From positions 1-64,000 of the IMG/VR virus record IMGVR_UViG_3300031823_000003: 64,000 nt of DNA; one strand, given 5' to 3'. The stretch is from a virus. Shown piece by piece: positions 22,277 through 31,800 of this stretch. A program made the position numbers and the translations under genes. The notes under the pieces are model-generated. The model made no database searches, had not been told where the DNA came from, and saw only the letters and a program-made list of their open reading frames with translations. Position 1 is the first letter of the stretch; every line of letters starts with the position of its first letter.

Positions 22277-24148
22277 CTACTTCGGCTGCGGTTGTGATTG
22301 CGCCGGCAATAGGAAATATTTGTCGAGCAACTGTTTTTGCTCCGGAGTTTCGGCGGCACCCGGATCGCTGGACGCAGGCGTACCCGTGCTTGTCTTGGCA
22401 AACCGTTTCAGGTCGTTCGGCAGCGGCTGACCGCTCATGTTCTGCTGCCAGTCGGCGGCGATACTCTCTCCGGCTTTGGTGGTCTCGCGCTGCACAATAC
22501 CGAATAAATCTTTACGCTGATCTTCCGGCAGCAGACCTTCGCTGGCAAGCGAATAATAACGCCGTAACTTATCCCATAGGCTACCCGTATGCTGTTCCAG
22601 TTGCAGTTCCTGTTGTGGCAAACGCACGCTTCCGGGATTCATGGCGCGCACAGCGGCCACTACCATAGCCAAGTCTTGTCGGGGAGTGGCTTTGGCTGGA
22701 TCGCTATCGACCTCTTTCATGTAATCTTCCTGCGCGTTGAGCAGGCCGAACAGTGGCTTCATTTTCTGATACGTAGTAGTCGTGGTCTGCTGTGTCTTGG
22801 CTTTGGGCTGAGATAGAGTGTGACCGATTACCCGGTCACCTGATACGCCTGCACCTGCTGCTGTCGGAGTTGATGCGGCTGTGTGTGAAGGCGCGGCAGC
22901 AGCAGTAGTAGTCGATGGCTTTGTCGATCCGGCACTGGGTGTGTTACTAGGTGTACTGATCGTGCCACTCGGATGAACCGCTGGAGTCCCGGTCTTTTGC
23001 GGCGTCGTGGTCCGTTGCAGTTTGACCACGTGAATCTCGCCTGTCTCTTTATCCGTGTAGATGTAGTTTTGCTCACTGACTTTGCCCATTTGTCCGGACG
23101 CTACCCACGACTGGCGTAATTGCTGTAACGACTCCGCGCTCAGTTCCTTTTCGGGGATACCCGCTTCCTTGGCGACCCGCTCAATGTACTCCTGTTCACT
23201 CCCCGGCTTGGCGATCTGCGATGCAGGCGCACGGACCTCTCCGGCGTCAACCCAGTCCGACACTTTGCCGTCGGCGCTTTGATAGCGTTCGTATTTATGG
23301 TTATCAGGGCCGATACGGGTATCGAAAATTTTCTGCTTCTGGCTGTATCCGGACGCTGCTTCGCCGATACGATCGCGCAGTGATTGTACTTTTTGATCGT
23401 GCGCTGTCTTTTGTTCGGGTGTCATCTGGGACGTATCCGCCATTTCCAGATTACGGAGATCGAGTTTGTCCTGAGTCAGTCCCTCAGCGAGTGCCTGGTC
23501 GCCGCGCATCAGTTTGAGTTGTTGCTGGTACGCGGGACTGGTATACATTGCAGCTTCGCCTGTGTAATCGGGACCAATCTTCTGCCGGATCATCACGGCG
23601 GCCTGCAACTTTTGTAATGGGTCGTTCGATGCCCACATGGCCAGCGGATTTTGCTGGTCACCGGATGCAGATGGACCCGCACCTGAGCCACTTGATTTGC
23701 TCTTGGACTTTTTGCCCTTGCCGTCCTGTTGCCCGAATAGATTCTGGTAGAACTGCTGTTGCACTTGCCATGCGGCGTCGGCTGCGGACTTGGCTTCCTG
23801 CACCTCTTTGGAATTGGGATCGGCACCGGATTTCAGCATCCCCAGATAGTTGTTCCGCGCTGTCTGATAGTTGTAGTTGAGACCCTGTGCGAGACGTTGT
23901 TGCTTGTAGGCGCGGACCTGATTCGCGTAGTCTCTGCCCCGGAGAGCACCCTTGAGCAGGGAATCAACGACAGTGGCAACTTTGGTTATACCCGCGCCTC
24001 GCCCACCGATCAGCGATGGAGACTGAGGCTGGGCAGTATCCTGCTGCGGTACAGGCGGAGGAGCGGTGATCTCCGGAATCTGCGGCGGAGGGGGAGCCGT
24101 ATAGGGTGTAGCGCTCGTAGGATCGTAAGCGGCTGGGTTTTGAGCCAT
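22277..24148 (-). CDS. internal virion protein
   Basis: A 623-residue protein. A Pro-rich N-terminus is followed by a helical region (RDYANQVRAYKQQRLAQGLNY), a Lys/Ser-rich linker, more helices, a Thr/Ser/Ala-rich low-complexity stretch near residues 390-440, and a helical end. The composition and the place between the smaller core protein and the 911-residue protein suggest an internal core/ejection protein. No enzymatic motif is visible. Confidence 0.65.
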   Translation of the reverse strand: MAQNPAAYDPTSATPYTAPPPPQIPEITAPPPVPQQDTAQPQSPSLIGGRGAGITKVATVVDSLLKGALRGRDYANQVRAYKQQRLAQGLNYNYQTARNNYLGMLKSGADPNSKEVQEAKSAADAAWQVQQQFYQNLFGQQDGKGKKSKSKSSGSGAGPSASGDQQNPLAMWASNDPLQKLQAAVMIRQKIGPDYTGEAAMYTSPAYQQQLKLMRGDQALAEGLTQDKLDLRNLEMADTSQMTPEQKTAHDQKVQSLRDRIGEAASGYSQKQKIFDTRIGPDNHKYERYQSADGKVSDWVDAGEVRAPASQIAKPGSEQEYIERVAKEAGIPEKELSAESLQQLRQSWVASGQMGKVSEQNYIYTDKETGEIHVVKLQRTTTPQKTGTPAVHPSGTISTPSNTPSAGSTKPSTTTAAAAPSHTAASTPTAAGAGVSGDRVIGHTLSQPKAKTQQTTTTTYQKMKPLFGLLNAQEDYMKEVDSDPAKATPRQDLAMVVAAVRAMNPGSVRLPQQELQLEQHTGSLWDKLRRYYSLASEGLLPEDQRKDLFGIVQRETTKAGESIAADWQQNMSGQPLPNDLKRFAKTSTGTPASSDPGAAETPEQKQLLDKYFLLPAQSQPQPK

Positions 24149-24162
24149 ATTCTAATCCTGAT

Positions 24163-24786
24163 TTAGAACGCAGCTAGCGCATCCAGCAGGCTTGCCCCGC
24201 CCTGCTGGCTGCTTGCGATGGAACCGATGGTGCCGCCTAGACTACCCAGCATACCGAACTGTTGGCCTTTCTCCTGTGCTTGCAGTTGCTGGCTCTGTAT
24301 CTGTAACTGTCCCAAACTAGCTAATCCAGAATTGGCGGTGCCTAGGCCGCTGATTCCTGTCCCCGCTGCACTGATGGACTCGCCGACGCCTTGACCAGCG
24401 AGTTGCCCCAGAGCGTTTGGAGCGGCCAGAGTGGCCCCGGATGCAGCAGAGGCTATCTGCGCGCCACGGTTAATATCGGTGGCCTCAAGTGCAAGATTTT
24501 TCTCGCCGCCTGCCGGACTGTTAGCGAGGATATTAGATTTAGCACCAGCGGTTGCCTGAGCGGTCTGTTGTGCGGCAGGCGCGATTGCCTGCATGATGGC
24601 AGCGGGATCGCCGCTAGCCAGAGCTTGGTATTTATCTTCGGCTATTTGTAGTCCAGGTTCGGTAAGCTGGTACAGTTGTTCGGCGTTCTTGGCCTGCCCC
24701 TGAGCAATGTTAACCAGAGCGGATTGATTGCTCTCCATTTCCTGCTGGACCTGCGGCGTGAGTCCGGCTGGCTGTCCCTTGCCCAT
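24163..24786 (-). CDS. small internal virion protein
   Basis: A 207-residue, Ala/Gln/Gly-rich helical protein. It has coiled-coil parts (LVNIAQGQAKNAEQLYQL and QLQIQSQQLQAQEKGQQ) and glycine-rich possible membrane-active patches near the end (GMLGSLGGTIGSIASSQ). It resembles the T7 gp14 class of core protein that enters the outer membrane during ejection. Its start overlaps the previous gene by 77 bases. Met-17 would shorten the overlap but not remove it. Confidence 0.65.
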   Translation of the reverse strand: MGKGQPAGLTPQVQQEMESNQSALVNIAQGQAKNAEQLYQLTEPGLQIAEDKYQALASGDPAAIMQAIAPAAQQTAQATAGAKSNILANSPAGGEKNLALEATDINRGAQIASAASGATLAAPNALGQLAGQGVGESISAAGTGISGLGTANSGLASLGQLQIQSQQLQAQEKGQQFGMLGSLGGTIGSIASSQQGGASLLDALAAF

Positions 24787-25507
24787 TTGTGATCGAATCT
24801 CCAGCTAGTGCCAGCAGTTTACGCCGGCAGCATAGCTCAAAGTCTGCTCTGGTCAGCGCAGATACCGTACACTCTACCAGACCGCCATCGTGGGTGCGAA
24901 GCAGATCGGGGATATTGCCAACGTCCCTCGCGCCGTACTGCTGCATCCATTTCCCGGCTAAGATATTTGAGGTATAACGCTGGCCTAGGATCGTCCGCAA
25001 TGAGTGTTGGGAGAACAGGTAGGCGAGACCGAGCATACCGAGGATAACGGATTCAGAGGTCCCCCACCAAGGCTTAAAGTAGCAAAAAGCTGCAAAGGCC
25101 GAGTTGGCAGATGGGGATAGGATAATCTCCGTCGGCCAAGCGAATCCGGCGGGAGTAAACTCAGTGAGTGATGTGTGCTTGCATAATAGAATGACCTGAC
25201 GGTTAGCCAGATAAGAGCAGATCGCATCCGCCGACAGATCAGCCATTCCGCAAAAAGTCTCCGGCAGAACTCCGTATGGAGATGATGGACGGGACAACAG
25301 GCATTGTGAATAGAGATAATGAATATAATTTGTGCCGAAAACTGGAACCCGCGTGCGGTCATAGGGAATGACTTGCAGATCGCCGAGTCGGTAGTTGTCC
25401 AGTTTGAGCGCGTCGATGATGGGAGAGTCACTCACTCGGCGCATCCTCATCGTGGCCGTCGGGAAGTTTATCCCAACCGTTTTCCATGCGGACAGCGTGG
25501 TAGTCAA
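24710..25507 (-). CDS. acetyltransferase-like core protein (gp13/DUF2833-like)
   Basis: A 265-residue protein. A beta-rich centre (AFAAFCYFKPWWGTSESVILGML) and a helix/strand end (SNILAGKWMQQYGARDVGNI, then GGLVECTVSALTRADFE) recall GNAT-type folds as in the T7 gp13-like proteins. The acyl-CoA pyrophosphate loop (Q/RxxGxG/A) is not clear, so activity is uncertain. It lies directly after an acyl carrier protein gene and before the internal virion proteins, which makes an acyl-transfer role worth considering. Confidence 0.5.
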   Translation of the reverse strand: MTTTLSAWKTVGINFPTATMRMRRVSDSPIIDALKLDNYRLGDLQVIPYDRTRVPVFGTNYIHYLYSQCLLSRPSSPYGVLPETFCGMADLSADAICSYLANRQVILLCKHTSLTEFTPAGFAWPTEIILSPSANSAFAAFCYFKPWWGTSESVILGMLGLAYLFSQHSLRTILGQRYTSNILAGKWMQQYGARDVGNIPDLLRTHDGGLVECTVSALTRADFELCCRRKLLALAGDSITNGQGTASRTHAAGPAGNGEQSIRSG

Positions 25508-25543
25508 TGCTGCGGGTGTCCTTGCGTCTGATTCTGTGCTGGC

Positions 25544-25822
25544 TCATTGTGCGGCCGTCTCTGCTTCTGCTGCTATCGCTGACTTTTTATCAATCCACGC
25601 CTCGGCGTATCTCACGATCTGGTCCACGGTGACGAGCTTGAACAGGTCATCATCGGGAATTGGACCGATGGATAGTTTTTCATCCAGCGCAAGTGCCAGA
25701 TGTACGAAATCAAGACTGTCCAGTCCGAGATCACCGATCAAAGTGGAATCGAGACTCGGCGATTTCCCTGATTCTTCGGCGACACAGTGCAGGACGATAT
25801 TGACGACCTCATCGTGAGTCAC
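25544..25822 (-). CDS. acyl carrier protein
   Basis: A 92-residue acidic protein starting with GTG, with AGAGG 8 nt upstream. It has the four-helix carrier fold. GDLGLDSLDFVHLALALDEK holds the DSL motif with the serine (residue ~36) that takes 4'-phosphopantetheine, followed by the helix II contact surface and a final helix (VDQIVRYAEAWIDKK). It would need a host phosphopantetheinyl transferase. No ketosynthase or other synthase is nearby; the next gene is acetyltransferase-like. Phage-borne carrier proteins are rare in my knowledge. Confidence 0.85.
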   Translation of the reverse strand: MTHDEVVNIVLHCVAEESGKSPSLDSTLIGDLGLDSLDFVHLALALDEKLSIGPIPDDDLFKLVTVDQIVRYAEAWIDKKSAIAAEAETAAQ

Positions 25823-25827
25823 AGAGA

Positions 25828-26319
25828 TTACCTCTCCAGTAGAGTTTTGATCGTGTCGGCCAGTCCGAGTATGAATAGTGCTATCGACGAATACGCCAGC
25901 GCCAGTGTGGTCGCATATTTCGGAGCGGTGTAATTGGATGAACCAGTGTATTTGGCGTTCGGTGGCGGTGGGGCGTAGTCGAACGGCGGCGGCAAATTCT
26001 TTGGGTACTTGGCATGCAGGTACGCCTCATAGCAGACCGCCGTCCAGACATTGAACAGTAGAGCTTGAATCGCAGCCGCAATCAGCAGGGTAGCGGGTAC
26101 AGGCTGACGATGATAAGCGCAGAGCAGAGCGAGTGCCAGAGCGACGCCGAATATGACGTAATAGAACCTGCGGAATAATGCGTAGGGCGCGAAGAACGAT
26201 CCCCGGTCAGCGCCCCAGTCCATTTCGTAGACGCGGCCACGGAGACCGGCCCAGAATGAACTGCACAGACCGAGAGGGAGCAATATGACCAGAAGTATTA
26301 TGAATAACGTGTCACTCAT
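25828..26319 (-). CDS. membrane protein
   Basis: A 163-residue protein with four hydrophobic segments: LFIILLVILLPLGLCSSFWA, VIFGVALALALLCAY, LLIAAAIQALLFNVW and a last one around residues 135-155. A Pro-rich, Tyr/Asn-containing loop lies between the third and fourth. It is 5 bases upstream of the carrier protein gene, so they share a transcript. The function is unknown. Confidence 0.6.
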   Translation of the reverse strand: MSDTLFIILLVILLPLGLCSSFWAGLRGRVYEMDWGADRGSFFAPYALFRRFYYVIFGVALALALLCAYHRQPVPATLLIAAAIQALLFNVWTAVCYEAYLHAKYPKNLPPPFDYAPPPPNAKYTGSSNYTAPKYATTLALAYSSIALFILGLADTIKTLLER

Positions 26320-26329
26320 GCCTATGCTC

Positions 26330-26608
26330 CTACGCTCTCCCTGCGCCCGGAATAAATTGTCCCGCTCCGGGTACTTGTATCTTCGGCGGGTCCAGTGCCT
26401 GGATCACACCTTCGATATTGATGCATGCCGCCGCCAGTCCCTGCATAGCCGGATGATATACAGGCATATCGAATGACAGGAGCGCATTGCGGTAGGCGAG
26501 GCCGATGGCATCGCGGACCTTGCGCAGTTCGACAGCGAGAGCTTCGGCGCGGGGGCTGGGATCGATAGTGACGGTGACGGTGAGAGATTGTTGCTCGGTG
26601 ACAGGCAT
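26330..26608 (-). CDS. hypothetical protein
   Basis: A 92-residue protein. A short strand region (SLTVTVTIDPSP) is followed by two helices (AEALAVELRKVRDAIGLAYRNAL and MQGLAAACINIEGVIQAL) and a Gly/Pro-rich tail. It lies 8 bases after the ribbon-helix-helix gene and 10 before the membrane protein gene. I see no known family. Confidence 0.55.
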   Translation of the reverse strand: MPVTEQQSLTVTVTIDPSPRAEALAVELRKVRDAIGLAYRNALLSFDMPVYHPAMQGLAAACINIEGVIQALDPPKIQVPGAGQFIPGAGRA

Positions 26609-26616
26609 GCTCGGAA

Positions 26617-27030
26617 TTAACCTTTCTTATAGGCGCGGTTAGCTAAAAATTCTTTCACTGCTGTCTCCAGTGCATCCCCGATCCCGGTGAATTTTTCCCG
26701 GCGCACTACTTTGTACAGTTGTTCCCTGAGACTGGATTCCAGCCGGAATGACACCGTGACTCTGGGAACCGATTCGGGCGTGTATTGGCGGTATTTGCGG
26801 GATGATTTACGAAGAGATCGAGACGGCTTACGAAGAGACTGAGACGACTTCTGCTTACTCCGGGTACGGCGGGGAGAACTGGAAGACTCAGCATGAACAG
26901 TATCAGCGGAGCCAGCCACTCCATCTGCGTCGCCGTCATGCCCCCTCGTATTGTCGTTCTCAGTCTTCCCGCTTGCGCTTTCAGCGCTATCATCACACAC
27001 GCTCACTGAGGCCGCACCCGGTTCCGTCAT
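26617..27030 (-). CDS. ribbon-helix-helix regulator
   Basis: A 137-residue protein. The first 90 residues are disordered, very rich in Ser, Arg, Lys and Asp, with near-repeats (SQSLRKPSRSLRKSSRKYR). The C-terminal 45 residues are a ribbon-helix-helix domain: VPRVTVSFRLESSLREQLYK, then a turn and FTGIGDALETAVKEFLANR. It is probably a repressor. Two GTATACGA sites lie in its own promoter, and the same site lies in the AbrB promoter at 4345, so it may control both. The ATG is 8 nt after the -10, suggesting a leaderless mRNA. Confidence 0.72.
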   Translation of the reverse strand: MTEPGAASVSVCDDSAESASGKTENDNTRGHDGDADGVAGSADTVHAESSSSPRRTRSKQKSSQSLRKPSRSLRKSSRKYRQYTPESVPRVTVSFRLESSLREQLYKVVRREKFTGIGDALETAVKEFLANRAYKKG

Positions 27031-27038
27031 TGCTGGTT

Positions 27039-27067
27039 AACGTATACGAACAGGTATACGATGTCAA
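27039..27067 (-). promoter_or_regulatory. promoter of the RHH gene with two GTATACGA sites
   Basis: On the minus strand TTGACA (27067-27062) is followed after 17 bp by TACGTT (27044-27039). Two direct copies of GTATACGA (plus strand 27042-27049 and 27054-27061) lie 12 bp apart, about one helix turn, as ribbon-helix-helix operators often do. The first 16 bases, CCTTGACATCGTATAC, equal those of the promoter at 4345. Confidence 0.68.
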
Positions 27068-27085
27068 GGCAAATTTGCGAATGGG

Positions 27086-27379
27086 TTACTCAATGGGTAT
27101 GTCGATCTTCGTCCCCTGCCATGCCAGCAGCCGGGCATTGATGGATTTGCGGGTAGAGTGGCGGTTACGCAGAGCGGGGATGATTACGTTCTCCCGCCAT
27201 TTGCCGATGTCGCCACCGAATCGCTGCTGGAGTTCGTCGAGGCTGATGCCGAATGTTTCGGCGACACCTTGGATTACGTGACCGTCATCGTCGGTCTCTT
27301 CGATCGACGCGGTGATGGTGTGATGGCCATTGACGGCGTTGATGTCAGCGGAGTGCGTTACCAGTTGGAGCTTAGGCAT
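27086..27379 (-). CDS. hypothetical protein
   Basis: A 97-residue protein. The N-terminus is beta (LQLVTHSADINAVNGHHTITASI). The centre, VIQGVAETFGISLDELQQRFGG, is a helical segment that could be a small HTH. The end is basic (RHSTRKSINARLLAWQG). It sits between a structural gene and the ribbon-helix-helix gene. No family is recognised. Confidence 0.55.
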   Translation of the reverse strand: MPKLQLVTHSADINAVNGHHTITASIEETDDDGHVIQGVAETFGISLDELQQRFGGDIGKWRENVIIPALRNRHSTRKSINARLLAWQGTKIDIPIE

Positions 27380-27385
27380 GAACAG

Positions 27386-28414
27386 TCACAGTCTCCCGAA
27401 TAGACGAACACCGGCACCAATGTTAACGACAGGTGGAGTACTGCCCGCACCTGAATTTACGGTATCAACCCCATTATTATTTACCACAACTACAGCAATC
27501 AGCGTGCTTCCGTCGAGACTGGGATTGGTTCCGCCAGCAAACGACAGCCGGCTGGTCCATAAATCAGAAGCAAAAGGTCCGGTGCGGAACAGCACACTTT
27601 GTCCTACTCGTCTGCTGTAGTAATACACTCCATTCAAGGATACAACTCCACCTGTAGCCGTGGCATTCGGCCCACTTTGATTAAACGTGAACGTCGGCGT
27701 CGATGTCGGCGCAACTAGTAATTGCTGCCCGTTGAACGATGGATCGGTAGCTCCGGAGATCACCACAGTCTCGCCGGGACCGAGAACATTGATACCGGTA
27801 GTTGATCCCGTGACCACGCCGCCCGCTCTGGTCATGGTGGCAATCCCGTAATTTGTCGGCAGGGTAAGCGAGTCATTGAACGTTGCGTAGGGTTCCTGGT
27901 GGCCGTCCACAAACTGATGAAATCCTGCGGTGATGGTGACAGGCACGAATCCACCGGACGGCGTGCCGGGGATCACAGCGGACGTATTGGACGTAGGAGC
28001 CACACCAATTACGGAATTGAGGAATGTTGAGTATCGTTCCTGCTGTACCCGGTCATTGATACGGCGATAGGACTGGAGCACCTGTTTGCCAAGCGCTTGG
28101 AATTGCGGCGCGAGCGCAGCGGCTCCAAAATTGGAGTTGGCAAATGCCAATGGGACTACATCGCCGTCGGTCTCCGGCATACCTACGTTACGGACCGGCT
28201 TACCTCCGAAGTTTGCGCCGGCTTTGAAATAGGGAGGTTCGCCGCCGTGGCCGAGGATGTAGTTCAGGAGTTGAGCGTGGTTCTGGATGATGTTGTTGAG
28301 CAGAGCCGGGTCTTTAAGATCGTCGGCGGTGAGAGTGATCTGTTGCAGAGGCGCAGGAGGAGACGATGATGGAGCCGATGGGGCAGCAGGAGGAGTGGTG
28401 GGGATGGTTGCCAT
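27386..28414 (-). CDS. tail-associated structural protein
   Basis: A 342-residue protein. A Pro-rich N-terminus is followed by a helix (DPALLNNIIQNHAQLLNYIL) and then GKPVRNVGMPETDGDVVPLAFANSN, which resembles the start of many phage fibre-type proteins. The second half has an Ig-like unit around VISGATDPSFNGQQLLV. A related unit occurs in the proteins at 33085 and 42012. It is probably a minor tail or fibre component. Confidence 0.6.
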   Translation of the reverse strand: MATIPTTPPAAPSAPSSSPPAPLQQITLTADDLKDPALLNNIIQNHAQLLNYILGHGGEPPYFKAGANFGGKPVRNVGMPETDGDVVPLAFANSNFGAAALAPQFQALGKQVLQSYRRINDRVQQERYSTFLNSVIGVAPTSNTSAVIPGTPSGGFVPVTITAGFHQFVDGHQEPYATFNDSLTLPTNYGIATMTRAGGVVTGSTTGINVLGPGETVVISGATDPSFNGQQLLVAPTSTPTFTFNQSGPNATATGGVVSLNGVYYYSRRVGQSVLFRTGPFASDLWTSRLSFAGGTNPSLDGSTLIAVVVVNNNGVDTVNSGAGSTPPVVNIGAGVRLFGRL

Positions 28415-28825
28415 CTATTTCCTCGATTTCGGGCGCGGACGCGGCACCTGACAGATTGGTTCCGGTGCACAGTCCCGCACTCGCTTGTCATGCCCAGCCT
28501 GAATAAAATCATCTTCATCGTCACTCAGCCGCATGACCATCTCCGGCCCGATCTCATGGGACTCGAAGTACTCGTTAAAGTGGACGTTGCAGGCATCCAT
28601 AACCACGCCTTCTGGTGTAAATATCCGGTAGACTACTTTCCACTTGCAGTACTTTTTGACAATGAAGTCCTGCGCGGCGGAATGAGTGCGGGTAGAGATT
28701 TTGTAGCATTGCAATGCGGGAATGGAGATGGGCACAGGTGCAGTCACGGGTTCAGCGCGGGGCAGAGATTTACCGTTCGATCGTTCGGCTACCGTAGCTG
28801 TGGCTGCACTCGCTCCCGCGCTCAT
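28415..28825 (-). CDS. hypothetical protein
   Basis: A 136-residue protein, basic at the C-terminus. The centre (IVKKYCKWKVVYRIFTPEGVV) is a likely beta sheet and is followed by an acidic part (MVMRLSDDEDDFIQ). It lies 2 bases after the nozzle gene, inside the tail cluster. The function is unknown. Confidence 0.55.
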   Translation of the reverse strand: MSAGASAATATVAERSNGKSLPRAEPVTAPVPISIPALQCYKISTRTHSAAQDFIVKKYCKWKVVYRIFTPEGVVMDACNVHFNEYFESHEIGPEMVMRLSDDEDDFIQAGHDKRVRDCAPEPICQVPRPRPKSRK

Positions 28826-28827
28826 AG

Positions 28828-31800
28828 TTAACCCGACACCAGTTCGCTTCTCTGATAACCCTTCGATCCCGGCCCGATAACAGGTTTTTGTTCGACCACA
28901 ATTGGTGCCCAGATTTGCAGGTCGTTGTCCGCCGGATTAGGACTGGTACTTGCCATAATAACCCTGAACAGTCTTAGCTTCATAGCTGGCAAACGTTCCC
29001 GTACCGGGACTTCGATGCGATTGGGATTGGCCGGGAGAGTCAATGTGTAGTATGGCACACTCGATCCATCGGCGAAAAAGCTGACTACTACCGGGAGAGA
29101 TGCCGTGTAGTCGATGTAAATTTGTTTCACCAGCTTGGATTCATCGCTGCCCCACTTGACGAAGTATGAGTCATAAGTGGCGCGCTGTTCGGGTAGGACG
29201 GCAATTTCGATGTCAGCTTGGTAAATGATCGGCGCGGCGGTTACCGATCCTGTGATTACAAGGCTGGTGCGATAGGCTTCCACTCCATCGCCTGAGTTGA
29301 TATCGAACTGGTATTTGGTGCGGATAGTGCCGGTGAGCGTGCCCAGAGTGATCGGGGGTACTGAGCCGTTGTTGTCGTCGAACTGTAATTGGACGGTCAG
29401 GGTTTGATTGTTTGGATTTGCGTCTATCGCTAGGTTCTGGATTTGTTTCTGATTGTTCGGAGCGCCGAAGTCCAGAAATGGAGTCTGGAGATTAAGTGCA
29501 ATTGGTATCTTGACCAGTGCCCCGCCGACCCAGCCGCCGTCATCGTAATCCTTGGTAATATCCTCATAGACGATCGCCCAGCCGGATTGCGATCCCGCTG
29601 TGATTGGGATTGAATAGACGAGTTGATTGGTGTCTTCCTCAGCCAATATAGCGGTTGCCGCAACGTCGTCATTGCGCCAGCGTTTATAGGACTGGCTCCA
29701 GCGTAGCCTGTGCTGGTTGCCATCTATGCCCGTATACACAAATGTAACCGTATTGTTCTTGAACGCCGACACCACATTGCCCAGCAGCGACAGGTTGACC
29801 AGTGGCACCGGAGTCAGCGGATTGTTGCGGTACAGCCACTCGATAATCAGCGACCGATAATCCGCCAGACTTCCCGAAAACGCCCTTATACCGTCGAAAC
29901 TCTGTTCGTACACTTCGTTCTCTGTAATCGACCAGTCGAAACTCGCGGGCGATCCATGCTTCGATCCAGTGCTCTGCATGTATGGCGGCGATCCGGGGAA
30001 TACCTGATAGTGGGACGAAAATGTACGTACAAATATTGTGCCCCGGAAATTGTACACCGCGCTGATGGGGTCACTGGGTCCACCGGGACTGGGAATATAG
30101 TTCTGTGGCGGGCAGTTCTCCGGGTATCCGCGCGGAGTGTAGTAAAGCAGATGGGGATTGTTCGGGTCGCCCGCCAGCCAAGTTTGACCATAACCGGACG
30201 CTGCTAGATTGCATGCCACAGCAGGCTTCGAGAATACCTGTACCTGTTCGCCGATCGCATGCGGCAGGAATATGTAACAGGTGAACGTCCCGGTCCCGCC
30301 TGCCACGACAAATGCCTGCTCCAAGTTTTGTGGGGTGCCGATGACGACGATCTGGCCGACGAGGAATGTAGCGGTTGCGTTAGTGACATTGACAGTGACC
30401 AGCGTAGGAAAGTTTGTGCCAGCGGGAGCAGGAGCAAGCGCGCCTGTCAGTGTAGTCGCAATTGGATTCTGTAACGTGGATGTGACAGGCACGTCATTTT
30501 GTAGATTGAGAATGTTGCCTTGGCTCAGCGCGCTGTCAGGAAGAATGTACTGATAGCTGAATGTTCCTGTGCCCGTGACATTGGGGAATTGATCCGCATA
30601 ATACCAGTTATTGCCATAGAGTCCGCCGCGAGCGTAGACACGGACATGGGTGACACGCGGATTGGGCGAGTACTGGCCGCTTAGATTGATTGCCTGGCGC
30701 AGCGGGACCAGAGTGGACTCGCCCCCCGGATTCGACGGCGTAATCGAAAACATTGCCTCCCAGCACCCATTCGACTCCGTCATCGTAGTGGCGTCGTAAT
30801 ACGTGTACCGGAAATCGTATCCGACCCCGCCGTAGCTTGATGCACCCGCGTTTGTTCCTACACCTGATGCAGTCGGATTACCCTGAATATACAGCCCGTT
30901 AAACGCGATCGTCGTGGACCCCTGCGTGTTGGTGACTACCTGCACCTGCCATCCTGTGATCGCCGACCAGTCATTACCCGGCGTGCCCGCGTTGCCGACC
31001 GGCAGAAAGTCCCCCAGTTGCATGTAGATCACCGACCACGAACCTTGACCAGATGACATCTGCGACGGCTGGATTTGCGGCAGAGTGGGATCGTTGCCGG
31101 GGAGATTAGTAGGCTGACCCAACTGTTGCACGTTGGTGATCCCGGTGGCGAGAGAGAATACCTCATTGACCATCGCGGTGGTCGGATCGTTGGTTTGCGG
31201 GAGAGAGATATTCCCTTGGTAACTGACCGGGACGATTGTTTTCGAGTAGTAGTTTGCCGTATACCCGCTGCCATTGACATCGAATTGCACGCTGATCTGC
31301 TGCACGGCGGCGGGATTGGATACTTTCATCACCAGCACGATAAGGTCAGCGGGATTGTATTTGCCGAAATTGAGCGCGACGGTTTTGCCGACGTTGGTCG
31401 TGGAGTTAGAGGCGAAGGTGAACTGGACCTGCTTGAACACGAATGAGTCTGTCGGCGAATAAGCGTTGTTGAGCGCGACGATATCATAAGTGTTGTTGGC
31501 GCGATTAGTATTGAATTTGAGACGGAGAGCGGCGTCGGCCAGAGTGCCGGAGAGAGCGAGCATACCGTCGGGAGCGGCGGAATAAGAGAGAGTGGCATCG
31601 GTGTACTGGTCGTAGTTGCCCGATAATATGGGCGTGGCAGATGTACCCGCGACAGTGGCAGCGGTAGAGAGCACGCCGGATACGCCGTAGCCGGATGCGG
31701 ACTGGAACGAGTCAATCAGGGATATTTGCGGCGCGTACTGAATAGCGGTAATCGGGACTACCGGAGGAGCGATGCCGATAGAGGTAGGGGAGCCGGTACC

